A stretch of DNA of 64,000 bases from contig NC_023749.2 of assembly GCF_000499845.2 (NCBI RefSeq), positions 8,414,013 to 8,478,012 on the forward strand, in the 5' to 3' direction. Made by a program: the position numbers and the translations under genes. Positions 50,001-61,289 of this stretch are shown one piece after another. The notes below the pieces were generated by a model, which was not told the origin of the DNA, did not search any database, and was given only the letters and a program-made list of their open reading frames with translations. How positions within the stretch are numbered: the first letter of the stretch is position 1; every line of letters begins with the position of its first letter. Origin of the DNA: Phaseolus vulgaris. Its lineage: Eukaryota > Streptophyta > Magnoliopsida > Fabales > Fabaceae.

Positions 50001-53000
50001 AAATCTTGAAAGCACTCTCTTTGCTTGCATGGTAAGACTCTTTATGTGGGCCCTCCTCAGACTCGACTTGTCAGGAGCCTTGTGCATTAGTAGTCTTCTT
50101 TGTTAGAAGAATCTTTGTGCTGTATGAATTGAAATTTAACATTATATTTGGATAATTTTCCTATGACGTGCGTGTTGAAAATTATTTCGTAACTGGTCCC
50201 AAGCTCAAATAAAAGTAAGGTTTATCTAAGGAAATTGACAACAAACACAATTTGTACTAATCTGTGTGCCCTGGATAGAGATTATGTGATTGTGTAATGC
50301 TAGGTTTATCCTAAAACACATAGGTGGTTTATCCATGTAACCAATCTACTTGGTGGGTTATGGAGTCTCTGATATAATTGATGTGTCAAAAACTATTTGA
50401 TATCATGAATTAGGTGTAAACGCATGAATGGTTTTATGTGTATTGTAATGTTAAGTGTTAAAACAATAATTTTTATCAAGACATAAAGTTTGAAAGACAT
50501 TGAAAAGTATGAAATGCCATAAGTAATAGACTTTGAGCTAGCAGAAATCCAGGACCTGTACATTTTATTCACAAGCATGCAACCATGGATGTGAGGGGAT
50601 TTTCTATGACCTTGAGTTTGGTCTTGTGTGGTCGAATCCTTAGCTTTGGGTTTTTAGTTTGTTAAGGCACACTGTTCTGCTTCTCTAACATGGAACTGTC
50701 CCACTCTTCACACAAGGATATATAGCATCTCTAATTGTTGTGCAACAGTGTGTGTGCCCTGGAACTAGAATCATCAGGTCATTGTGCTTTTCTGATTCAA
50801 TCTAGGTTTACTAATTTTTAATTGATCTTTAAATAGTCTAAGGCAATTGCCCCTATTTTTGTGATACATTTCTGTGGTATTCCGGCTGCACCATTTCAGT
50901 CTCAATTTTTATAGCATAATATTAGCGCTGATTGCTGAGGACAAGCTCTGGTGCAGCGTAAAGTTGCATCTTGTTGACCACATGGTCACAAGTTCAAACC
51001 CATAAACAGTCTCTTTGCACATGCAACGGTAAGACTGCATACAATGACCCTTCAGTATACCTTCGCATACCAACACGGAGCATTTTGCCTTTTAACACCA
51101 GGGTTATGTTGTTAGTATTAATGCTGGTTGCTTGCTGAGTCCCTACTGCTCTACTCTCCTCCCATTGTTTTTGCCTGGTTGATTCAATAACTGTCTTCTG
51201 AAGCTAAACATGAATAATAATGGTTTGTAAACGTGATTAAATTATTCTTTTCAGTCATTTACTATAATTTTTTTGGTATAATGTGCATAGGTAGAACTCT
51301 ACGCAGAGTATGATCCAAAGATGCTACTACCTTTTCTTCGTAGCAGTCAACATTACACCCTTGAGAAGGTGATGAACCGATGGAAAACTTTGACAGTTAT
51401 TTGTACTGTATGATTGTGAATCAAATTTCTGAGAGTTGTTTTTCAGGCTTATGAAATTTGCATTAAAAGGGACCTATTGAGGGAGCAAGTCTTCATCTTA
51501 GGAAGGATGGGAAACTCAAAACAAGCCCTAGCTGTTATTATAAACAATTTGGGGGATATAGAGGAGGTAATTAATTTTTTTTTTCAATTGAATGGGTTTG
51601 GTTTCAACCAACATCTAAATCGTGAATCAGATCTGTGGTGATTATGTTTGAAGTGGTCATAATTTTTTGCAGGCTGTAGAGTTTGTCACCATGCAGCATG
51701 ATGATGAACTTTGGGAAGAATTGATCAAGCAATGCCTTCACAAACCTGAAATGGTACTATGATAACTTAACTTTTTGGCAGGCTTGAATGTTCATTGTGT
51801 CGTATTAGAATATGTTGGTTGACCACACATATATAATGTGTTAGCTTTAAGCTAGTGCATATTTAGTAGGATTAGTTACTACTGATTATCCATGTAAAGA
51901 TTAACTTTTTTGTGTGATTAGGGCTCTATATTGCTTTAAAAATGACGACAACAAATATAATGTGAGGGGAAAAAATGTGGACATTTTTTTTTACCAAAAA
52001 AGTGTAAACATTGTTCTCTAAATTTGATTTTATTTAATTTTTAGAACTTTGATTCGAAATTGAAAAAAAGTAAAGAGAGAAATAACTGACCCATTATGCT
52101 ATTATTTTGTACTTCTACTCTTTCTCGGTCTGTTTTAAGCTTGATTATTGTAATTAATAGGTGGGCATATTATTGGAGCACACAGTTGGAAATCTCGATC
52201 CCCTTTACATTGTAAATAAGGTTCCTAACGGGTTGGAAATACCTCGGTAAGTAATTAATGTAAACTTTGTTATCAGATCATAGATTGTATTCGAAAATAC
52301 TATTAGGATTTGTGCTTGCCTATAGTTCTAGAGATATGTGTCAGTAAGCATGATGTTCACTGACTCTAATATCTCTATCTACTTTCTGTAGGCTCCGGGA
52401 TCGACTGGTTAAGATTATCACTGACTACAGGACTGAAACATCACTCAGGCATGGGTGCAATGATATTCTTAAGGTGTTTTTTCTTCCCTATTCCCTCTGG
52501 CTCGACCTTAGGAGGCCAAATTCTTGAATCTGAATAATTTGGTACCGCGGAATATCCCTCTGACTTGCTGTTATTGAAATAGGCGGACTGTGTCAATCTT
52601 TTAATCAAGTATTACAAAGAGGCAAGGCATGGAGTTTCTTTAGGTAATGAAGAAGATGAGCCACGGGTTAAAATGAGTGACGCTCGTGCTTCTCAGGTAT
52701 TTGAGAAATCCCCGAGTCTAAGAACTATGGAGATGAAGTCAAAGACTAGGGGAGGTGGAAGATGTTGTATATGTTTTGATCCATTTTCTATACAGAATGT
52801 ATCGGTCATTGTTTTCTTTTGCTGTCATGGTTATCATACAAATTGTCTCATGGATTCCTCTTACACTAGTAGTAAAAAGAAACAAACCACGTCCCTAGAG
52901 AAAGAAATGTATGATGATTACAATGGTTATGAGGACGATGCTAACGAAGACTCTGAAGATGAAGAAACCACGTCGCGTGGCCCTCGAATGCGCTGTATAT

Positions 53001-53023
53001 TGTGTACTACTGCTGCTAGTTGA
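41053..53023 (+). CDS. VPS41: VPS41, HOPS tethering-complex subunit
   Basis: Nineteen exons join in frame into about 956 residues: 41053-41313, 42003-42272, 42373-42552, 42739-42999, 44054-44186, 44624-44714, 47125-47227, 47897-48000, 48078-48171, 48281-48436, 48516-48578, 48719-48784, 49187-49387, 51291-51368, 51447-51566, 51673-51753, 52161-52246, 52392-52473, 52583-53023. Residues 11-38 are a Glu/Asp tract; 45 to about 400 form the beta-propeller (EYSAHASVVNDLSF, GSCSDDGSVVI); 540-800 are clathrin-heavy-chain-type alpha repeats (LAELYVINGQYEKAFSLYADL); 871-951 is a RING (C871-x2-C874, C890/H892/H895/C898, C948-x2-C951) split by an acidic insert. VPS41 is the HOPS subunit that engages Rab7/AP-3 partners at the vacuole in other eukaryotes. 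Length fits plant homologues (about 980). The first ATG is used because it gives the conserved acidic N-terminus. Introns 6 and 13 carry mobile elements. Confidence 0.93.
41381..41925 (+). repeat. Threefold tandem duplication in VPS41 intron 1
   Basis: Three diverged copies of a 170-200 bp block start at about 41381, 41578 and 41747. Each opens with TGTTA(T)TACTCGAATTGGAG and a TGGCTAGATCAAATTTATGG-like phrase and closes with TGCGCTTTGAGATTTC and TAGCCGCT. Intron 1 (41314-42002) is almost entirely made of these copies. Confidence 0.85.
45435..47031. mobile_element. Mutator-like element in VPS41 intron 6
   Basis: The left arm (about 45435-45548) and right arm (47031-46918) are inverted copies of about 113 bp with moderate divergence; both contain TAATTGC near the outer end and CCAATC(C)(A/G)TCAATTGG at the inner end. 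Direct repeats TTTAAAAT flank it at 45427-45434 and 47032-47039. Long arms and an 8-bp duplication fit a Mutator-like element (8-10 bp usual), although hAT elements also make 8 bp. The interior has no transposase. It is GC-richer than the intron and may be captured host sequence. Its right end is about 94 bp before exon 7. Confidence 0.8.
46305..46709 (-). CDS. Unknown 134-residue frame inside the Mutator-like element
   Basis: Open frame with a His/Pro-rich start (HHQPHPLHHSLQHPHPS) and a more ordinary C-terminal half (NEWSHVAKQIKDGSMEAFKQ, then LKSKRIVEVVGSNLGWKQLL). I do not recognise a family. The C-terminal half has normal amino-acid composition, so it may be a piece of a captured gene; the first half could be chance translation. 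A 16-bp string, TGGCTCCACTCATTCT, occurs here at about 46499 and also at about 45794. No expression evidence can be seen from sequence. Confidence 0.3.
   Translation of the reverse strand: MGGHRQHVLPHYHHQPHPLHHSLQHPHPSTPLTPLLPRQLPPSAKNIFSFHIFNTHHHKKNQNNVENEWSHVAKQIKDGSMEAFKQLKSKRIVEVVGSNLGWKQLLDTTYVQQTCDAHKEAILLWTESRATRGT
49663..49791 (+). mobile_element. Solo LTR of a second TRIM-like family
   Basis: Runs from TATTGGGTGTCTAAGTCCCG to a point just before ATTGGTATTCC, where the last bases resemble the start of a tRNA-Met primer site (TGGTAT). Inside are TTTAAGTGTTTGG and CCCCTTAACAACAACTAGCT, phrases typical of short plant LTRs. No second LTR or internal region follows. It lies in VPS41 intron 13. 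Confidence 0.55.
49960..50100 (+). mobile_element. Decayed tRNA-derived SINE (Au-like) remnant
   Basis: Contains GGAGATCATGTTTTCAAATC, like a pol III box B, then CTCTTTGCTTGCATGGTAAG and a truncated copy of the ACAATGACCC motif. The pattern parallels the better copy at 50935 but the 5' end (box A) is unclear. Confidence 0.4.
50935..51095 (+). mobile_element. tRNA-derived SINE (Au-like)
   Basis: Starts near GCTCTGGTGCAGCGTAAAG (box A-like), followed by GGTCACAAGTTCAAACCC (box B). Then come CTCTTTGCACATGCAACGGT, AAGACTGCATACAATGACCC and a short T-rich end. This order matches the Au SINE family known from many plants. It lies in VPS41 intron 13. Confidence 0.6.
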
Positions 53024-55560
53024 GTGTGTTTTTGTATGTGTCCACAGTTTGTGTTTGCATGGTTAATCTTTTAGTTCGTAGTTCCATACACGAAGAGCAT
53101 GTGTGGTTTCATTTGTTGTCAATTTTTTTATGAATATAATTAATCATGGGTTTCACTCCCCCCATTTTTCGCATTGTCTTGATGGCTTGATGGCTTGAAG
53201 CATATTCTCATTTAAGATCATGTTATCCCTTCTACATCAAGTTCCAGGTACCTTTCCCATATATGATGAAAGAATCAGGAGATGGTTGAGAGATGAGTTT
53301 TACTTCTCTTCTAGTATGTACCTATTTTGTCAAAAAAATTAAAATTAAATTAATAAAAAGTTGTTAAATGCAGGGTGAAAAATGCTAAAAGGAATAGGTA
53401 ATGTATAAATACCAAAAAATTGTTTATTAACAAGAACAAAAGTACGACTACTGTGAAATTGAAAATATTGTGGTGGATTATATTTTATAGTTGAAATTTT
53501 TTTATTAATTTTTTTATTTTACTTTAGCGAAGGCTGAATCAGAATGGTTGGATTAATTGGAAAATAAAGGAATTGGTTCAGTCATTGGTTCTATTTTAAA
53601 TAAAGCTTAAGTATATTTTTCGTCTATATTATATTTATATATTATAACGTGAAAATGATTTTTTTTCTACTTTAAATTTTATATTTCACTAAAAACATAA
53701 AAATATGAGAATGAAACAAATTTTTAACGTGTATTATAATATTCACATTAATAAGGAGTTAATACAAAATATTTTAATTCTAAAAATCTATTTATAAAAA
53801 AAATAAAATTAATTCAATAATTTTTTAACTACATTTTAGACTAAATACAAAAGTAGTATACAATATTTTAACTCTAAAAATCTATTTATCACAAAAATAT
53901 TAATAATGACTTAATTCAATAATTTTTTGCAAAAACCAAATTCATAAAACGCCAAACTTAACGAACGTGAACCAATTTCATAACACGCCAAACTTAACGT
54001 ACGAGAACCAATTTCATAATACGCCAAACTTAACCAATTAAAGTAGCAGCTGAGATGTGGCCCAAACTTTCCACATGACAAAGTTCAATTGTTATACGAA
54101 GAAATATAAGAGACGTAGAGCACTCACAAGATAACTGACAAGGCATAAATATGATAAGGCTCTCATTCCCATAACTATATTCCCAACTTATAAGATCTAA
54201 ATCGATTAAGTAACTTATTTTATTAAAAGTGTTTGGATAGTTTGTTTTATCAGATATTATAAACTAAACTAGCTGGTAAATATAAAATTCATAAAAGATA
54301 TAATTATATAAATGTTTTTTTTTAAATTATTATTAAACTTTTTAGTACATCTATTTATTTTTAAAAAGTTCTGTAATTATTTTTATTTGAACAAGTCATT
54401 TTATTTAAATATGTTGATATAATGAGTATTAATTAAATTAAATTTTTATTTCGCATTTTAATGTTACACAATTTATTTTTTGACAATTTTCACTATGTAA
54501 TTTTTCTTGTAGCATTATGTAATTTGAACTATATACAAAATTAAAAAACAATAAAAATGATTAATTAATTGTATCTATAAAATTAAAATGAGTAATAGTA
54601 GATCAAAAATATTAAAACTAAAAATATATATTAAAACATAAGAGATATTAGTGAAAAAAATTAAATAAGTTACATGAAGTTAATTGAAGTAGAAAGTTGT
54701 AGTTTATATAACTTAAAAACTCCTAAAATAAACTAATTTTAAATATTTATCAAACATTTTTATATTGGTCAAGCTTATAAACTAGTCTTGGTAAGGTAAT
54801 AACTAATTTATTAGTGTTATCAAACAAATTCAAGATTTGAACTTTTACATAAATATATAACAAAAAGGCAAAAGGAACTTTCACAGCTGTTGCTAGTGGA
54901 GGATAATTTTACTATACAACAACGAATTATTATACATTTGATCTATCATGCAAATCATACAATCCAGGTATTAGTCCTTATATTATAGAATTGGATAAAA
55001 GGAAAGTTATAGTTTGAATGCATACAATATAATTGTGCTGCTTAAAGTTAGTCACGTGGTCCTCAAACCAGATATGCACCATCAGTGAAGTTCAGACTTA
55101 ATTTCATACAGAAAAATGTCAACATTTCGAATGCACTATAGCTTCAGAGGAATACATAACGAGTGTAAAAATTCTTCGATTTTTAGCATCCAAACATGAA
55201 GAGAACAAGAAATCAACAAAATATTTATGCACGATTTGAGAACTTATAGTTAGAACTTTCTAGTTTTATGGCTTAAGTTCGATTTCCTTAAAACCCATCT
55301 TAATAATATTTATGGTAGATTGTTAACCAACATATAAGTGTAGGATGTTAAATCCATTTAATAGGTGAATTCTCATAATATATTTAAGATATTTAAATTA
55401 TTTTGATATTAAAGAGGTGAAATTAGTAATAAATATAATAAATACATAATAGTATGATAAAGAAGGATCAATGGACAAACATGTGATTAGAAGAAAAAGT
55501 GACAAAGGAAAAAATAAAACTAAATATATAATTTGGAGTTTTCATTTTTCTTGACTAGAA
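53024..55560. other. Intergenic region after VPS41, with tandem repeats
   Basis: The start includes the VPS41 3' UTR. A block of about 95 bp with AATTCTAAAAATCTATTTAT is duplicated at about 53763 and 53857. From 53941 to 54034 a 36-bp unit (CATAA(A/C)ACGCCAAACTTAAC...) occurs two and a half times. The rest is AT-rich with no gene seen. Confidence 0.55.
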
Positions 55561-55730
55561 TATTTTAATGTTTACCGTGAGGTTTATACCCATCGCCACA
55601 AGGTTAATAGTCTTGTTATATATTCCAAATTTATATGTTTGGCATTGGTCCCATGATATCGTCGTCGCCAAGCTTATATGTTTGGTATTGACTGTCGAAA
55701 TTCATCAAGTTCGTACACTTGAAGAGTTTG

Positions 55731-55789
<59 letters not shown>

Positions 55790-56070
55790 CCAAGTATATA
55801 CACTTGGTATTGATATCGTTGTCAAGCTTATGCACTTAGTATTGGTTGATTGATATTGTTATCTATATTATATCCTTGATATTGGTCACGTGATGTTGTC
55901 GCCAAGTTTATACACTTGGTATTGGTCATTAGTTTACATCAAGTTTTCACACTTAATGTTGTCGCCAAATTTATAGGTTTTGTATTAGTTGCTTGATATT
56001 TTCGTAAAACTTATAAACTTGGTATTGACTGTTAGAATATATTAAGTTCGTACATTTGAAAGTCTATATT
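55560..56070 (+). repeat. Degenerate minisatellite with embedded TA run
   Basis: About ten imperfect copies of a 40-50 bp phrase built from TTGTCGCCAAGTTTATACAC and TTGGTATTGGTCA..TGATAT. A TA microsatellite of about 27 units (55732-55786) lies inside one copy. The poly-Tyr/Ile frames here come from the TA run. Confidence 0.75.
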
Positions 56071-57783
56071 CGTGGGATTTATTTACTCAAAGTTTATATA
56101 TTCTTGAGTGTTTAATCGCTTGCATATAATTAGATTATGAAAACATGTTCTAGTGTTATGGTCAATGTTTGATCTCCTTAGGCTCGATTTTAGTAATGTT
56201 CTTGGTGGGACGATAACAGAGCTAAAGGAGTGTGTGATCGCTTTACCGCTTCTTTTAGCTTATAGGTTCAATGTTCGAGGTGAGGGATTATGTAGTGTTA
56301 TAACACATGTCCAATTTTCTTAAATTTAATATTAATAATATTCGTAGTAGGTCATTGGTCGATCCATAAGAGTAACATAAGATATTTAGATCTATTTAAT
56401 AGATGAATCCCGATAATACCACTGAGACATTTAAACTATTTTAATATGAATCATGAGATCAAAAGTTTTTTTAAACTAAAAATTAGTTTAATACTCTACT
56501 ATTGTTTTGGTTATGCCAAATAATCATTATCACCAACCATAGATTTAATTCATTTCACACATAATTGGTTCGAGAGTGAAACTTTTTGTGGAATCATGTG
56601 AATTTTGGCTAATTTTCATCATGGTGAGTTATGTCAACTCAAGATTTTGTGTAAGTTATATAACCTCCAAAGGTCAGCCTGAATTTGTTACATACATACC
56701 TAAGTACTTTTTTTGTACACACGAAATTTCTTTCTATTCAGACATTCATATATTGGATCTCGGGTGTGACACTGAATTACGTGAATATTAGAATTGTAAC
56801 AAATTATTAACAGAAATGCTCCATAAAATAAGAAATACACTTGGATATGTGAATTCAAACCTTATCTTATAACATAGTTTTTATAAGATTCAAATTGAGT
56901 ATGTATTTATATAAATTGAAATTTTGAATGGAATAAATATAAATTCTACAAACACAAATTCCTCAAAATTTAAATAAAATTATTATTTTAAAAATTCATG
57001 TTAGTACATTAAAATAATGTTTTTTAGATAAAAAAATTCTTATGAGAAACTCTTTTAGAGACGCTCTTAGAAATATGAAACTGCACCGTCACTTTTAAAT
57101 AGACCTGAAATGTTATTGTAGATATAAAATTAAGGCAAAATTTTGTATTATAAAGCATATTATGTCCAAAAATATTATTTTCATTGGCCTGTTTGGTTAT
57201 TATTTAGTAATTTAAGAAAAATATCATTTTATTTGATTAAAATTTGAAAAATGAGAATGAAAAGGAAAGATAACATAAATATATGGTAGAAATAAATAGT
57301 TACTGTCAAGAATAACTATTCTAACGAAAAGTAGTTTGGCATGATTAGTAGTCACAATCGAGTCAATTTATTCATAATTCTAGTTTCAAGAATAGATATT
57401 CTAATGATTTTTATCTAATACTCTCTATTAATAATTGAGACTCTATAACATATAACTAGATAAGTTATATTCTAATTTAGTAGAAATTCAAACTAATTAA
57501 TATTTCAATAAAAGAGACTTTAAAAAAGAATGTTATTCGACTTTTAAATATTTGAGATATCCATGATTATACAACGACATTAATTTTTCAAGTAATATGA
57601 AATAGTCAGCCGTTGTCATCAAATATAAATGGTGAAAAAGGTTTCTCGCAAATAAATAAATACATCCATTAAAATTTCGAAAATAACCTCACCCTAATTT
57701 TTATATTTCGGAAAGAATGAGATGAAAAAAAATGCCTTATGTACCCTACAAGGAAGCATGGTGAATAAAATTAATTTTATTAT

Positions 57784-57836
<53 letters not shown>

Positions 57837-58200
57837 TCATGTCTTTGGTCATATAAATTTTTTTTATGCCACGTGTAGAGCTCTAATAGTTCAAACTCTA
57901 TTTTTTTTTAATGATTCCCTTATTTAGTTTCAAACTCATTATCTTTGTAATTGTTGTCTTAATGTTTGAATATACTAATTAACTATAATTTTCGTCAAAC
58001 TAGAAATCAGAAGTTTGGAGGTGGTAGCCGAAGTGATTCTTTCGTAATCGTAATTTTTTAATGTCCAAATATTACAATGAGATGTTTTACTTATTGACAA
58101 TAGTCAGACGATTAAAGTCAATGAGAATATAAAATATTAGTCTATCATACTTCCCTTACTTTACTTTGCTTTTTGGTTTTTGTTTTTGGTGGTCATCCTA
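56071..58200. other. AT-rich intergenic sequence
   Basis: No coding frame with a recognisable domain and no clear repeat apart from the TA microsatellite at 57787-57831. A phrase near 56160-56400 about a 'GGTTCGAT' region recurs weakly near 55260-55390 (TTAATAATATT..GTAG, GATATTTA.ATC.ATTTAATAG), suggesting an old duplication. Confidence 0.35.
57787..57831. repeat. TA microsatellite
   Basis: About 22 uninterrupted TA units. Confidence 0.9.
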
Positions 58201-58224
58201 TGTTTATAGAGTTTTTTATTAAAA

Positions 58225-58424
58225 TAATATCACAACAAATTTAAATAATAACAATCATATTTTTTATCTTCAAACTAATATCACAACAAATTTAAATAAT
58301 AACAATCATATTACTTTATCTTCAAAATAATATCATAGATCAAATAATAACAATCATATTTTTAATCTTCACAATAATATTACATCAAATTTAAATAATA
58401 ACAATTATATCTTTTATCTTCATG
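58225..58424. repeat. 50-bp tandem repeat, four copies
   Basis: Units begin TAATATCACAACAAATTTAA or close variants at 58225, 58276, 58328 and 58375, each containing ATAATAACAATCATAT and ending in TTATCTTCA. The third unit lacks part of the ACAACAAATTT segment. The array lies about 200 bp outside the copia LTR. Confidence 0.85.
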
Positions 58425-59365
58425 TATCAATTTATGAGTTTATAAGGAATAAAAAACATCTGAATAACAAATTTTTATTAGTCAATATTTCATTAGTTTT
58501 TTTCCTATCTCCATGCAACTAAAAAATAAATAATCTTTGATATCTTGCTAAAAAGTAACAATCATTCTCTCGATTAGCTTGTAAAATAACACATACATAA
58601 TGCATACAATAATGCACATTATAAGGATCTTTCAATTATGATTCTCACACATCATCTTCAATTATTATAGAGATAAAAACTTACCTTGATCCATGAGAGT
58701 CCCTATGTGAGCACTTTCTTTAATCTTTTTTCCTTAATCTATCTCTTGCAATTCCTTTCTTTTCACGTCCGTTCTTGATGGTTAACCGTGAACCACTTCC
58801 TTTTCAAAGACAAGACGACAAAACCTGATTCTATTATTTCCTAATCTCCATCATATTAGATTTTCATTAGGTATCATAATATATATATATAACTTCTCAC
58901 ATTAACCAATGAGTCTTTTATTTTATTAAATCACATTCACATTAAAAATTAATTTACATAATTTTCTAACATTCTCCCACTTGACTCAAATGAGTTATAA
59001 TACTTTCATGATTTAATAATTACATAAATCATAATGCGCATTGAAAGGTCTTACGTAGATTGGTTCTATCATCAATCAAAATCAAGAATACAACAATAAT
59101 AAGAGAATAAGAGTAATGACAGTTACATGTCATATAATCAACACATTTCCTTCCATATACTACTATATCATCATTTCTCCTTAATACGACTTTATAATGA
59201 GAAGTCCATAATGAGTTCAGACATAATGTCATTTTCATCAACAATAACATAATTTGTTTTCCGCATCATAATTTGCATGTATATACATAAAGTAGAAAAA
59301 ATAGATTTCAGAAATTTGTATATATCAATGAGCTCAGATAGTCAAATAACCATTAATAACAACAT

Positions 59366-60994
59366 TCACCGTTCACTAGTAGACATAAAGCTCATATTCT
59401 CAACATGACCAATAAATGTTTTGGATGGTAACCCTTTTGTTAAAGGGTCGACAATCATAAGATCAGTGTTAATATGTTCTATTAACATTCTATGTTTATG
59501 AACTTCCTCTTTAAAGATAAAGTATTTCAATTCCATATGTTTAGCACCTTTCGAATACTTGTTTTTATAAAAGAAGACAACTATGAAATTATCATAATAA
59601 ATTCTCAGCAGCATGACAATACTCTAAACAATTCCAAGTTCGGAAATAAAATTTCGCAACCAATTAGCATGAACTGTGGTCGTAAAGCATGCCACCAATT
59701 CAGCCTCCATGGTGGATGCAACAATGACTGACTGTTTTGCACTTTTCCATGAAATCGCTCCTCTGGCTAAAAGATATACATAACCAAATGTGGAATTTCT
59801 TGTATCCATACAACGAGCAAAATTTGAATCTGTACATCCAATCACCTTAAGATTATCAGATTTTCTATACTAAGAATGTGATTCTTTGTCCCTTGTAAGT
59901 ATCTTAAAATTTTCTTTGCAGCTTTCTAATGATCCAATCCTCGATCACTCTGGTATCTACCAAGCATACCAAATGCAAAGCTAATATCTAGTCTTGTACA
60001 TGTTCGAGCATACATCAAACTCTCAACAACAGATGCATAAGAGATATTCCCCATCTGTTTCTGTTCTAAATCATTCTTTGAACATTGCATAAAACTAAAT
60101 TTGTCTCCTTTCTGTATTGGAACAGGAGATGTTGAACATTTATCCATTCTAAATTTATCTAAAACTTTATTAATATATGCTTTCTGAGACAAGTCAAACA
60201 GTCCTTGCGATCTATCACAGAATATTTCTATTCCTATCACATAGTATGTCTCACCCATATCTTTCATTTCAAAAATTATTAGAGAGAAACTTCTTAGTCT
60301 CGCTTAATAGACCAAGATCATTAGTTTTAAGCAAGATATCATCAACATATAGAATAAAAAATACAAAATTGCTCCCACCGACCTCTAGATATATACACCG
60401 ATCGACAATGTTTTCCTTAAATCAAAAGGACACAATAGTATCATTGAACTTAAGATACCATTGTCTGGAAACCTATTTAAGCCCGTATACTGATTTCTTA
60501 AGTTTACACATCGTGTGTTCCTTTCCTTCTTCAATGAACCCCACTGGTTGGTTCATATAAACATCCTCTTCTAAATTCTCATTCAAAAAGGCAGTTTTAA
60601 CATCCATCTAATGCAACTCAAGATCATAATGAGCTACTAATGTCATGATAATTCTAAAGGAATCTTTCTTAGAAAATGGTGAAGATGTTTCCTTATAATC
60701 AATGTCATCCTTTTGAGTAAAACCTTTGGCAACAAGTCAAGCCTTATAACGTTCAATTTTGCCATGAGAGTTACGTTTAGTCTTAAAGACCCATTTACAT
60801 CCAACTCTCTTACATCCTTTTGGCAATTTCATAAGGTCCCATACATCATTGTATGCCATTGATTTAAGCTCATTTTTCATAGCATCTAACCACTTGTCAG
60901 AATTATCACCATTGATGGCTTCTGAAAATGAAACTAGGTCATTATCAATGTCTAAGCCATTTTTTGAATCTTGTATAATAAACCACATAATCAT
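59366..60994 (-). pseudogene. Copia reverse transcriptase and RNase H, broken
   Basis: The frame 60994-60737 is the RT start (NDVWDLMKLPKGCKRVGCKW, VFKTKRNSHGKIERYKA). RT continues, interrupted, to 60267-59926 (MKDMGETYYVIGIEIF, YASVVESLMYARTCTRLDIS). RNase H is at 59845-59624 (YLLARGAISWKSAKQSVIVA, STMEAELVAC) and 59614-59366 (KGAKHMELKYFIFKEEV, DPLTKGLPSKTFIGHV). Stops separate all four, so no complete polymerase is encoded. It continues the pol order from the integrase piece upstream. Confidence 0.8.
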
Positions 60995-61289
60995 TTGAAA
61001 TAATAGACTTTATTTCTCTTTGAGATCTTCTTAATACTATTTCTTGTGGTTGTTCTACTACAAGTTCATTGTTAACCTCATGATCATTAATTTGTTTTCT
61101 TCTTCATCGTTGAGTGGTTCAAATAACAATAATATTTGAAGTAGAGGTACTAGTTAAATGAACTTATACTTTAACTTCCTTAATCTCCAAATTTCGTGAA
61201 GCTTCACTCCCACTAGTTTCATCATTTTTAATGAACAATGCACTTCCAGTTTCAAAAATTCTTGTATTGTAGGTAACCAATGAAATATC

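Noticed and set aside
55568..55825. Frames on both strands with long Tyr-Ile runs
   Set aside because: Translation of the TA microsatellite.
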